DNA from: Pseudotabrizicola sp051200875
GTDB lineage: Bacteria; Pseudomonadota; Alphaproteobacteria; Rhodobacterales; Rhodobacteraceae
Assembly: GCF_051200875.1 (NCBI RefSeq)
Contig: NZ_CP195191.1
Location: 558,001-622,000, forward strand
DNA length: 64,000 nucleotides
Reading direction: 5' to 3'
Shown: in pieces, positions 23,712-32,085 of the stretch
Layout of the letters: every line of letters starts with the position of its first letter
Numbering within the stretch: position 1 is the first letter of the stretch
Made by a program: the position numbers and the translations under genes
Notes under the pieces: generated by a model
Told to the model about the DNA's origin: nothing
Databases searched by the model: none
What the model saw: the letters and a program-made list of their open reading frames with translations, nothing else

Positions 23712-25525
23712 TATTCGACAGTAACCGATTTCGCCAAGTTGCGCGGTTGATCGACATCTGTGCCTTTGGCAATTGCCGTATGATAGGCAAGCAACTGCGC
23801 TGGAACTGAATAGAGGATTGGCGCAAAAGCCGCGGGCACTGTGGGCAGGGAAATTGTCTTCCAGCACCCTTGGCCCGCCTCGGCGATACCTGCGGCATCC
23901 GACAGAAGAAGGACTTTGCCATTGCGGGCCATAACTTCTTGCATGTTGGAAACCGTCTTGTCGAACAGACCGTCCCTTGGCGCAAGAACGATGACCGGAA
24001 CACGATTGTCAATCAATGCAATCGGGCCATGTTTCAGCTCACCCGATGCATAACCTTCGGCGTGGATGTAGCTGATTTCTTTCAGTTTAAGAGCGCCTTC
24101 CAGTGCCAATGGGAACATTGCCCCACGGCCAAGGAACAGCACGTCCTGTGCCTCGCTCAGATCTTCGGCCACATCGCGGATGGCGTCGGACAGTTGCAGG
24201 GCGTGGTTCATCAAACCCGGAAGAGACGTAATTGCCTCCAGGTGCTCCGCCACCTGTGCGTCGGTCAAGTTGCCTTTGTCGCGGCCCGCTTTCAATGCCA
24301 TCAGCGCCAGAACCGTCAACTGGCAGGTAAAAGCTTTGGTAGAGGCCACGCCAACTTCGACCCCGGCATGAATCGGCAGGGAAAGGTCAGACTCTCGTGC
24401 GATCGACGATGTGGGAACGTTTACGACAGAAACAACCTTTGTGACCTTTTCCGAAACGTGACGAAGAGCGGCCAGCGTGTCTGCGGTTTCCCCGGACTGG
24501 CTGACAAAAATCGCCATCGAAGCCGGCGAAAGAACGGGGTCGCGGTAGCGGAACTCTGACGCAATGTCGATTTCGGCGGGAATTCCAGCGATCTGTTCGA
24601 ACCAGTATTTTGCGACATGGCAGGCGTAGGATGCTGTTCCGCAGGCCACCATCATTACCCGGTCGATGGATTTGAAATTCAACGCCTCGGGTAGGTTCAA
24701 GCGCCCAGCCGGGGCATAGTGTTTCAACGCATCGGCGATGACCGCTGGTTGTTCGGCAATTTCCTTGGCCATGAAATGCTTGTAGCCCGCCTTTTCCACG
24801 CGGGTAGCATCCACCTGAATTCGGGTTTCCGGGCGATTGGCACGGCGGTCGGCCACGTCAAAAATCTCGGCCCCTTTACGCGTAATGACGGCCCAATCGC
24901 CTTCTTCCAGATATGTGATGCGGTCCGTCATCGGAGCCAAGGCAATAGCGTCAGAGCCAACGAACATTTCGCCGTCGCCATGGCCGATTGCCAACGGGCT
25001 GCCCTTGCGCGCGCAGATCAGCAGATCTTCTTCGCCGTCAAAGAGAAAACACAAGGCAAATGCGCCGTGGAGTCGCTTGAGCGTGACGCGGGCGGCGTCT
25101 ACTGGGGATGCTCCTCCGTTCATCGCCTGTTGCATCAAAAGGGCGATGGTTTCGGTGTCGGTTTGGCTTTCTTGCGTGTATCCAGCCTCGGCAAGTTCTT
25201 CGCGCAGTTCGCGGAAGTTCTCGATAATGCCATTATGAACCACGGCGACCGGCCCAGCCTTGTGGGGGTGAGCGTTGACAACAGTCGGGCCGCCATGGGT
25301 GGCCCAACGGGTGTGGCCGATACCGGCTTTTCCCGCCAAGGGTTCGTGCACCAGCAGGTCGGACAAATTCACCAGCTTCCCAATGGCGCGGCGGCGGTCC
25401 AGTTTGCCATTGTGAACTGTCGCAATCCCGGCGCTGTCATAACCGCGGTATTCCAGACGTTTCAGCGCCTCGACCATCTGGGGGGCGACTTCGTGATTGC
25501 CCAAGACACCAATAATTCCGCACAT
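23711..25525 (-). CDS. glmS: Glutamine-fructose-6-phosphate aminotransferase (isomerizing)
   Basis: 604 residues, the standard length. Makes glucosamine 6-phosphate from fructose 6-phosphate and glutamine, the first step toward UDP-GlcNAc. The N-terminal glutaminase domain starts MCGIIGVLG with nucleophile Cys2; two SIS isomerase domains follow (e.g. SQSGETADT, about 345) and the C-terminal end is AKSVTVE. One base downstream of glmU, so the two UDP-GlcNAc enzymes are made together. Confidence 0.97.
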   Translation of the reverse strand: MCGIIGVLGNHEVAPQMVEALKRLEYRGYDSAGIATVHNGKLDRRRAIGKLVNLSDLLVHEPLAGKAGIGHTRWATHGGPTVVNAHPHKAGPVAVVHNGIIENFRELREELAEAGYTQESQTDTETIALLMQQAMNGGASPVDAARVTLKRLHGAFALCFLFDGEEDLLICARKGSPLAIGHGDGEMFVGSDAIALAPMTDRITYLEEGDWAVITRKGAEIFDVADRRANRPETRIQVDATRVEKAGYKHFMAKEIAEQPAVIADALKHYAPAGRLNLPEALNFKSIDRVMMVACGTASYACHVAKYWFEQIAGIPAEIDIASEFRYRDPVLSPASMAIFVSQSGETADTLAALRHVSEKVTKVVSVVNVPTSSIARESDLSLPIHAGVEVGVASTKAFTCQLTVLALMALKAGRDKGNLTDAQVAEHLEAITSLPGLMNHALQLSDAIRDVAEDLSEAQDVLFLGRGAMFPLALEGALKLKEISYIHAEGYASGELKHGPIALIDNRVPVIVLAPRDGLFDKTVSNMQEVMARNGKVLLLSDAAGIAEAGQGCWKTISLPTVPAAFAPILYSVPAQLLAYHTAIAKGTDVDQPRNLAKSVTVE

Positions 25526-25526
25526 A

Positions 25527-26873
25527 TTATTTGCCCTTCTTGGCCTTTATCGCCCGAAGGCGTTCAAGTAGCTTCGTCGCAAGCCCTGCTTTGACGATCT
25601 GTTCTGCGCGGGCAATGGCGACTGCCTCGGCGGGAACATCTTCCGTGATGACCGAACCACTTGCCGTCAAGGCACCGTCGCCGATTTTGACTGGGGCGAC
25701 CAACATCGTGTCGGATCCGATAAAGGCCCGCTTCCCGATGGTGGTCCGATGCTTCATGACGCCGTCATAGTTACAGGTCACCGTGCCGGCACCGATATTC
25801 GTGTGCTCGCCGATGTCGGCATCGCCGATATAGGTCAGGTGCCCGACCTTGACGCCTTCGTCGAGAATGGCGTTCTTGATTTCCACAAAATTGCCGACAT
25901 GGACGTCTTCGGCCAACTCAGCCCCAGGTCGCAAACGGGCAAAGGGACCAACGGTCGCCCCGCGGCTGATATGGCAACCTTCAAGATGACAGAAAGCCCG
26001 AATTTCGGCACCAGATTCAATGGTAACACCCGGGCCGAAGACAACGTTGGGCCCGATGATCGCATCACGACCGACGACAGTGTCGATGGCGAAAAAGACC
26101 GTATCGGGCGCTGTCAGCGTTACACCGTTTTCCAACGCTTCCGCGCGGGCGCGCTTTTGAAACTCCCTTTCAGCGTCAGCAAGTTGCGCGCGCGTATTCA
26201 CGCCCATTGTCTCGGCTTCGGGGCAAAGGACGATGCCAGAAGACAGCCCGCGTGATCTTGCGATCTGAACGATATCTGTCAGGTAATATTCGCTAGCCGC
26301 GTTATTCGGCTCGACGGCTGAAACCAGGTCGAACAGTGCTTTGGCATCGGCGCAAATTACACCAGAATTACAGAGTGTTACGGCGCGTTCTGCATCTGAT
26401 GCGTCCTTGAATTCGACGATCTTTTCCAGCGTGTCGCCGCTTGCAATCAGCCTGCCATAACGCCCCGGGTCTGCCGCATGGAAGCCAAGAACGACAATTG
26501 CGTGCTTCTTGCGTGCCACGTGCATGGCGGCAAGGGTTTCGGGGCGAATGAACGGCGTGTCGCCGTAAAGAATGATCACGTCTCCACTTGCGTCCGCCAG
26601 CAAAGGTGCTGCCTGAGCAACTGCGTGGGCTGTGCCCTTTTGCTCGTCCTGAACAACAATCACGGCACCTTCATCAAAGGCTTTTGCAGCTTTGCCCACT
26701 TGCTCTGCACCATGTCCGACCACCACGACGGTCCGGTCAGGAGAGAGGCTTTGGCCCGCAAGCATCGCGTGGTGAAGCAGCGGGCTGGCTGCAACGTGGT
26801 GCAAGACTTTGGGCATGTCCGAATTCATGCGAGTGCCCATGCCCGCAGCCAGAATTACCAGTGAAACTGACAT
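25527..26873 (-). CDS. glmU: Bifunctional GlcNAc-1-P uridyltransferase / GlcN-1-P acetyltransferase
   Basis: 448 residues. The N-terminal pyrophosphorylase domain has VILAAGMGTRMNSDMPK (6-22). The C-terminal left-handed beta-helix of hexapeptide repeats (about 245-430) contains GDADIGEHTNIGAGTVTCNYDG, the acetyltransferase active-site region. It converts glucosamine 1-phosphate to UDP-GlcNAc for peptidoglycan and lipopolysaccharide. First gene of the unit ending at 22474; divergent from gph with 85 bases between. Confidence 0.96.
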   Translation of the reverse strand: MSVSLVILAAGMGTRMNSDMPKVLHHVAASPLLHHAMLAGQSLSPDRTVVVVGHGAEQVGKAAKAFDEGAVIVVQDEQKGTAHAVAQAAPLLADASGDVIILYGDTPFIRPETLAAMHVARKKHAIVVLGFHAADPGRYGRLIASGDTLEKIVEFKDASDAERAVTLCNSGVICADAKALFDLVSAVEPNNAASEYYLTDIVQIARSRGLSSGIVLCPEAETMGVNTRAQLADAEREFQKRARAEALENGVTLTAPDTVFFAIDTVVGRDAIIGPNVVFGPGVTIESGAEIRAFCHLEGCHISRGATVGPFARLRPGAELAEDVHVGNFVEIKNAILDEGVKVGHLTYIGDADIGEHTNIGAGTVTCNYDGVMKHRTTIGKRAFIGSDTMLVAPVKIGDGALTASGSVITEDVPAEAVAIARAEQIVKAGLATKLLERLRAIKAKKGK

Positions 26874-26958
26874 ACTGCCCCTTTCCTTATCGTTGCGCCC
26901 GTTTTACCCCGTAAAGACCGGGCCGCAAGGGGTGGCCGCCTCACGCAAGGTGACAGAA

Positions 26959-27624
26959 ATGAAAACTGTGGTCTTTGATCTTGATGGCACCCTCGCCGAT
27001 ACGAGTGCTGATCTGCTGGCCGCGGCGAATGCCTGCTTTCGCGGGCTTGGTCATGGAGACCTTTTGGGGGCAGGCGACTCGTTGACTGCCTTTCATGGTG
27101 GCCGTGCCATGCTGAAGCTTGGGTTTTCGCGTTTGGACCAGCATTGGTCCGAGGCGGATGTTGATACGCAATATCCCATTCTGTTGCAGGCTTATGCCGA
27201 TGCCTTGGATGTGCATACACGGCTTTATCCGGGCGCGGTCGAGGCCGTGGAGGCGTTGCGGGAAGATGGTTTCCGCGTTTCCATTTGCACGAACAAGCCT
27301 GTGGGACTTGCAGAGACCCTGACAGAGCGGCTTGGAATTCGGAAACTGTTCGGTGCGTTGATCGGGGCGGATACCTTGCCAACCCGTAAACCGGATGCCG
27401 CGCCTTATATCGCTGCAGTCGAAAGGTGTGGGGGATCTGTTTCGCGATCCATGTTGATCGGTGATACGGACACTGATCGGAAAACCGGCTTGGCAGTCGG
27501 TGTACCTGTGGTTTTGGTGACCTTTGGTCCGGAAGGCAGAGGGGTCGAGCGGTTGCGCCCGGAGGCCTTGCTGGACCATTTCGACGAATTGCCCGAAATG
27601 GCCCGCCAGATGTTGGCCGACTGA
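26959..27624 (+). CDS. gph: Phosphoglycolate phosphatase (HAD superfamily)
   Basis: 221-residue HAD hydrolase with motif I FDLDGTLAD (Asp7, Asp9), motif II in SICTNKP (about 97) and motif III/IV in KPDAAPY and LIGDTDTDRKTG. It dephosphorylates 2-phosphoglycolate from oxygenase activity or DNA repair. The start at ATG 26959 has AAGG at 26947-26950; a longer frame from 26809 would overlap glmU and lacks similarity. GTG at 26950 is a minor alternative. Other small phosphate esters remain possible substrates. Confidence 0.85.
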   Translation: MKTVVFDLDGTLADTSADLLAAANACFRGLGHGDLLGAGDSLTAFHGGRAMLKLGFSRLDQHWSEADVDTQYPILLQAYADALDVHTRLYPGAVEAVEALREDGFRVSICTNKPVGLAETLTERLGIRKLFGALIGADTLPTRKPDAAPYIAAVERCGGSVSRSMLIGDTDTDRKTGLAVGVPVVLVTFGPEGRGVERLRPEALLDHFDELPEMARQMLAD

Positions 27625-27697
27625 ATCTGGTTTTCCGAGTTTCTGAAACCGGAATTGGGCGATTGACCACGCACAAATCCGCGGAAAAGGTGCTGTC

Positions 27698-28927
27698 ATG
27701 GAAAGATTTGACGGAAATTTCACCCAGCAAGAGCCGATCCCCGAGGCAGGGATCGAAGCGGCCTTGTCCGTTCTGCGCCATGGCAGATTGCATAGGTACA
27801 ACACTGCCGCCGGAGAAATTGCAGAGACCGCACTCTTGGAGGAAGAATTCGCAGCTTATACAGGCGCGAAATACTGCCTTGCTGTCGCCTCTGGTGGGTA
27901 CGCGATGGGATGTGCCTTGCGCGCAATGGGGGTACGGTCGGGCGAGCCGGTTCTGACCAATGCCTTTACGCTTGCGCCTGTTCCCGGTGCCATCGCGGCT
28001 GTTGGGGCGCGGCCGGTTTTTGTGGAAACGACCGACAATCTGACGATCGACTTCGGACATCTGGAGGAGATGGCGAGAAAGACACGTGCAACCGTCCTGA
28101 TGCTGAGCCACATGCGGGGCCATCTGGCGGATATGGAAGCGCTGATCGCGTTGTGTGATCGCCTTGGCGTGCGGGTCATTGAGGACTGTGCACATACGAT
28201 GGGCGCCGCTTGGAACGGGGTTGCTTCGGGGCGGTTTGGCAAGATTGCCTGCTATTCGACGCAGACCTACAAGCACATGAATTCAGGCGAAGGCGGGTTC
28301 CTGACGACCGACGATCCAGAACTTGCCGCGCGGGCCGTGCTGCTTTCAGGCAGCTATATGCTGTATCCGCGACATCGCGCGGCACCAATTCCAGAAGTTT
28401 TCGACCGGATTCGGTTGGATGTTCCGAATGTATCGGGCCGGATGGACAACTTGCGGGCAGCGATTCTGCGACCTCAGATTGCCTTGCTGGATGACAGGCG
28501 TCAGCGTTGGAACGCCTTGTACAGGGTGATGGAGCAGGGGTTGGAGGGCACGAATGGCCTGCAACTGACCCAGCGTCCCGCTGCCGAAACCTATGTTGCA
28601 AGCAGTTTCCAGTTCATGCTGCCGAATTGGGAACAGGCGCGGGTGCGTGCCTTTGTTGCAGGCTGCGCGTCTCGCGGTGTGGAACTCAAATGGTTCGGCG
28701 CTCCAGATCCTGTTGCTTTCACAAGCAGGTATGAACACTGGCGCTATGCCGATCCGCAGCCTTTGCCGCAGACAGATCGCGTGCTGGCAGGATTGATTGA
28801 CATGCGATTGCCACTGACGTTCAGCCCGGAAGATGCGGCGCTGATCGCCCGAATTATCCGTTCTGAGGTATTGAGAGTGGGGCAGGCGGAGGATCTGAAC
28901 GTCGAGGCGGTGCCTCTGGCGGATTGA
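27698..28927 (+). CDS. DegT/DnrJ/EryC1/StrS-family PLP aminotransferase
   Basis: 409-residue aspartate-aminotransferase-fold PLP enzyme. The Schiff-base lysine is Lys192 in STQTYKHMNSGEGG; substrate and cofactor loops include VASGGYAMGCAL and EDCAHTMGA. DegT family members usually transaminate nucleotide-linked keto-sugars, but no sugar-nucleotide genes accompany it. It follows gph by 73 bases and may be transcribed with it. Substrate unknown; the KHMNSGEGG motif is seen in a less-studied branch of the family. Confidence 0.82.
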   Translation: MERFDGNFTQQEPIPEAGIEAALSVLRHGRLHRYNTAAGEIAETALLEEEFAAYTGAKYCLAVASGGYAMGCALRAMGVRSGEPVLTNAFTLAPVPGAIAAVGARPVFVETTDNLTIDFGHLEEMARKTRATVLMLSHMRGHLADMEALIALCDRLGVRVIEDCAHTMGAAWNGVASGRFGKIACYSTQTYKHMNSGEGGFLTTDDPELAARAVLLSGSYMLYPRHRAAPIPEVFDRIRLDVPNVSGRMDNLRAAILRPQIALLDDRRQRWNALYRVMEQGLEGTNGLQLTQRPAAETYVASSFQFMLPNWEQARVRAFVAGCASRGVELKWFGAPDPVAFTSRYEHWRYADPQPLPQTDRVLAGLIDMRLPLTFSPEDAALIARIIRSEVLRVGQAEDLNVEAVPLAD

Positions 28928-29339
28928 CGCCTTTTTTCGCCAAAATGGCGGTACAGCACCTGTACACCCCCTGTACACCCGGCGTGCAGATCAGATGTGC
29001 CTTGTCGCATGGCCGGTTGGTGTTAGCCGAGACTGAACCTGAAATGGGCGGGAAACTTGGTCGGCGGGGGCCCTTGTCCCCGATCAACGGGGCGACTCAC
29101 ATTAAATTGAAAAAGATGAATGTGTTTTCGCTGCTGCCTTTGCGCCCCCAGTTCCGGGTCGAATTCCGGGCTTCTTCGGTATTCATTTGCATACAATGCC
29201 TGCATTCAGTTGCCGCATCTGCATAATTGCCTCCCGGATTGCGTTGACCCCACCAAAGTCGCGGAGTAAACGGAACTCCAAGAGTGCCTGCGGGGCGACA
29301 GCACCCGCGCTCGCCAGACGCCAGCCGAAGGAGCATCTC
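28928..29339 (+). other. Intergenic leader of the nuo operon
   Basis: 412 bases without a convincing gene. It holds: an inverted repeat GTACAG / CTGTAC (28951-28965); two tandem copies of CCTGTACACCC (28959-28980); a CCCCG / CGGGG stem near 29076-29090; CACATT / AATGTG arms around 29099-29124; and a more AT-rich stretch at 29180-29230 where a promoter may lie. It must contain the main promoter and 5' leader of nuoA-N. No clear -35/-10 pair could be fixed by eye. Confidence 0.5.
28951..28980. repeat. TGTACA-containing repeats upstream of nuoA
   Basis: GTACAG-CAC-CTGTAC inverted repeat overlapping two abutting direct copies of the 11-mer CCTGTACACCC. These could be regulator sites or a fortuitous small repeat at the 3' side of the aminotransferase gene. 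Confidence 0.4.
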
Positions 29340-29705
29340 GTGGACGACATCCTCCGTGAGTATCTTCCCATACTCATTCTTCTTGCGATTGCCGTTGGCC
29401 TTGGCCTTGTCCTGATCCTTGCCGCCGCCATTCTGGCCGTGCGCAATCCGGATCCGGAAAAGGTCTCGGCCTATGAATGCGGTTTCAACGCCTTTGACGA
29501 TGCCCGGATGAAGTTCGATGTGCGCTTCTATCTTGTGTCGATCTTGTTCATCATCTTCGACCTAGAAGTGGCCTTCCTGTTCCCTTGGGCTGTGGCCTTT
29601 GGTGACATCAGCATGGCGGCTTTCTGGTCGATGATGGTCTTCCTTGCGGTGTTGACCGTCGGCTTTGCCTATGAATGGAAGAAAGGGGCCCTGGAATGGG
29701 AATGA
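29340..29705 (+). CDS. nuoA: NADH-quinone oxidoreductase subunit A
   Basis: 121-residue membrane subunit of complex I with three predicted helices; conserved segments SAYECGF and FDVRFYLVSILFIIFDLEVAF. The start is GTG at 29340, placed six bases after a perfect AAGGAG (29328-29333). The frame upstream of this is not conserved. Together with NuoH and NuoJ it shapes the quinone-binding/proton-entry region. First gene of the nuo operon. Confidence 0.95.
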   Translation: MDDILREYLPILILLAIAVGLGLVLILAAAILAVRNPDPEKVSAYECGFNAFDDARMKFDVRFYLVSILFIIFDLEVAFLFPWAVAFGDISMAAFWSMMVFLAVLTVGFAYEWKKGALEWE

Positions 29706-30229
29706 TGACAGGGGCCAACACGGCCGATGGCGACAATGAAGTTGCCGTCCAGTCGCTGAACCGAGAGCTTCAGGACAAAGGGTTCTTGCTGACCTCGACC
29801 GAGGACATCATCAACTGGGCGCGGACGGGTTCGCTGCATTGGATGACCTTCGGTTTGGCCTGCTGCGCGGTTGAGATGATGCACACCTCGATGCCGCGTT
29901 ATGACCTTGAACGTTATGGCACTGCGCCGCGTGCCTCACCGCGTCAGTCGGACCTGATGATCGTTGCGGGAACTCTGACGAACAAGATGGCCCCGGCACT
30001 TCGTAAGGTTTACGATCAGATGCCAGAGCCGCGCTATGTGATCTCGATGGGTTCCTGTGCGAATGGCGGTGGATATTATCACTATAGCTACTCGGTTGTG
30101 CGCGGATGCGACCGCGTGGTGCCGGTGGATATCTATGTTCCTGGCTGCCCGCCCACGGCAGAAGCGCTGCTTTACGGCATCCTTCAGCTTCAACGCAAAA
30201 TCCGCCGTACCGGCTCTATGACCCGCTGA
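29702..30229 (+). CDS. nuoB: NADH-quinone oxidoreductase subunit B
   Basis: 175-residue peripheral subunit carrying cluster N2. Vicinal cysteines are in FGLACCAVEMM, with further ligands in MGSCANGGG and VPGCPPTAE. It hands electrons to quinone at the NuoD interface. Three closely spaced ATGs (29696, 29702, 29705) compete. 29702 overlaps the nuoA stop by four bases; 29705 would give MTGANT, which fits the start I recall for Paracoccus NuoB. Confidence 0.93.
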   Translation: MMTGANTADGDNEVAVQSLNRELQDKGFLLTSTEDIINWARTGSLHWMTFGLACCAVEMMHTSMPRYDLERYGTAPRASPRQSDLMIVAGTLTNKMAPALRKVYDQMPEPRYVISMGSCANGGGYYHYSYSVVRGCDRVVPVDIYVPGCPPTAEALLYGILQLQRKIRRTGSMTR

Positions 30230-30238
30230 GGAAGAACC

Positions 30239-30844
30239 ATGTCCGAAGCCCTGAACGAACTGGCCGCCCATATTGAATTGAAGCGGTCGCAAGACGTGGT
30301 TGCGACACAAGTCGCCTTTGGCGAGCTGACCGTCGAGGTTCTGCCCGGAAAAATCGCAGATTTTGCTGAATTCCTGCGCACCGATGGTGCTTGCAAGTTT
30401 TCAAGCCTTGTCGACATCACCGCTGTAGATCACCCAACCCGTGAAAAGCGGTTTGACGTCGTCTACCACTTCCTTTCGATGTACCAAAACCACCGCATTC
30501 GCGTGAAGATTGCCATCGACGAAGAAGAATTGGTGCCTTCGCTGATCGAGGTGCATCCAAGCGCGAACTGGTTTGAGCGCGAAGTGTTCGACATGTTCGG
30601 GATCATGTTCTCGAACCACCCGGACTTGCGCCGTATCTTGACCGACTACGGGTTCCGCGGCCATCCGTTGCGGAAAGACTTCCCGACCACTGGCTATACC
30701 GAGGTTCGTTATGACGAAGCGCAAAAGCGCGTGGTCTATGAGCCGGTCAAGCTGGTGCAGGAATACCGGCAATTCGATTTCATGTCGCCTTGGGAAGGTG
30801 CGCAATATGTGCTGCCCGGTGACGACAAGGCGGGGGCGAAGTGA
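30239..30844 (+). CDS. nuoC: NADH-quinone oxidoreductase subunit C
   Basis: 201-residue 30-kDa subunit homologue of the peripheral arm. The family signature is seen in ANWFEREVFDMFGI (about 107-120) and the RRILTDYGFRGHPLRKDFP block (about 132-150). Separate from NuoD, as in alphaproteobacteria and mitochondria, in contrast to the E. coli NuoCD fusion. AGGAAG precedes the start. Confidence 0.95.
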   Translation: MSEALNELAAHIELKRSQDVVATQVAFGELTVEVLPGKIADFAEFLRTDGACKFSSLVDITAVDHPTREKRFDVVYHFLSMYQNHRIRVKIAIDEEELVPSLIEVHPSANWFEREVFDMFGIMFSNHPDLRRILTDYGFRGHPLRKDFPTTGYTEVRYDEAQKRVVYEPVKLVQEYRQFDFMSPWEGAQYVLPGDDKAGAK

Positions 30845-32085
30845 TGGACGGCGATATCCGCAAGAACCAGTATGATGACGGCTCGGTTGATATCGAGACG
30901 GGTGAGCAGAAGATCCGCAATTTCAACCTGAACTTCGGACCGCAGCACCCTGCGGCCCATGGCGTTTTGCGTCTGGTGCTGGAGCTTGATGGCGAGATCG
31001 TTGAACGCTGCGATCCGCATATCGGCCTGCTGCACCGTGGCACCGAAAAGCTGATGGAAAGCCGGACCTATCTGCAAAACCTGCCATACTTCGACCGCCT
31101 CGACTACGTGGCGCCGATGAATCAGGAACACGCCTGGTGTCTGGCGATTGAAAAGCTGACCGGTACGGTCGTGCCGCGTCGCGGCCAGTTGATCCGGGTT
31201 TTGTATTCGGAAATCGGTCGGGTTCTGAACCACCTTCTGAACGTTACCACACAGGCGATGGACGTGGGTGCGTTGACGCCGCCGCTTTGGGGCTTTGAAG
31301 AGCGTGAAAAGCTGATGGTGTTTTACGAGCGGGCCTGTGGCGCGCGTCTGCACGCCGCCTATTTCCGCCCGGGTGGGGTACACCAAGACCTGCCGTCCAA
31401 GCTGATCGACGATATCGAACAATGGGCCGAGGAATTCCCGCGCGTTCTGGATGATATCGACGGCCTGCTGACAGAAAACCGCATCTTCAAACAGCGCAAC
31501 GCCGATATCGGTATTGTCACGGAAGATGACATTCAGAAATGGGGCTATTCCGGCGTCATGGTGCGCGGATCGGGCCTGGCTTGGGATTTGCGCCGGGCGC
31601 AGCCCTATGAATGCTACGACGAATTCGACTTCAAGATCCCGGTGGGCAAGAACGGCGACTGCTATGACCGTTACCTGTGCCGCATGCAGGAAATGCGCGA
31701 GTCGACCAGCATCATCAAGCAGGCCTGCGCCAAGCTGCGTGAACCTGCGGCCCAGACGGACGTTCTGGCCCGTGGCAAGATCACGCCGCCAAAGCGCGGC
31801 GAGATGAAGACGTCGATGGAAGCGCTCATCCACCACTTTAAACTTTACACCGAAGGCTTCCATGTGCCCGCGGGTGAGGTTTATGCGGCGGTCGAGGCCC
31901 CGAAGGGCGAATTCGGCGTCTACCTGATGGCCGACGGCACCAACAAACCCTATCGCGCTAAGATCCGCGCTCCGGGGTTCCTGCACCTGCAATCTATGGA
32001 CTACATCGCCAAGGGCCACCAGCTGGCCGACGTGTCCGCCATCATCGGCACGATGGATGTCGTGTTCGGGGAGATCGACCGCTAA
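30844..32085 (+). CDS. nuoD: NADH-quinone oxidoreductase subunit D
   Basis: 413-residue 49-kDa homologue that forms the quinone pocket with NuoB. NFGPQHPAAHGVLRL (about 30-44), with the conserved quinone-site histidine, and LHRGTEKLMESRTYLQN (about 62-78) are family hallmarks. Start at ATG 30844 sharing one base with the nuoC stop (TGATG). A GTG three bases upstream is less likely, since MDGDIRKN agrees with known Paracoccus NuoD beginnings. Confidence 0.96.
   Translation: MDGDIRKNQYDDGSVDIETGEQKIRNFNLNFGPQHPAAHGVLRLVLELDGEIVERCDPHIGLLHRGTEKLMESRTYLQNLPYFDRLDYVAPMNQEHAWCLAIEKLTGTVVPRRGQLIRVLYSEIGRVLNHLLNVTTQAMDVGALTPPLWGFEEREKLMVFYERACGARLHAAYFRPGGVHQDLPSKLIDDIEQWAEEFPRVLDDIDGLLTENRIFKQRNADIGIVTEDDIQKWGYSGVMVRGSGLAWDLRRAQPYECYDEFDFKIPVGKNGDCYDRYLCRMQEMRESTSIIKQACAKLREPAAQTDVLARGKITPPKRGEMKTSMEALIHHFKLYTEGFHVPAGEVYAAVEAPKGEFGVYLMADGTNKPYRAKIRAPGFLHLQSMDYIAKGHQLADVSAIIGTMDVVFGEIDR

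Noticed and set aside
26855..28276. 473-codon minus-strand open frame opposite gph and the DegT-type gene
   Set aside because: Overlaps two real genes on the opposite strand and has no recognisable features.
28951..28980. CRISPR-like repeats
   Set aside because: Only two abutting 11-base copies without spacers and no cas genes.
30736..32019. 427-codon minus-strand open frame opposite nuoD
   Set aside because: Antisense shadow; nuoD is highly conserved and in tight operon register.
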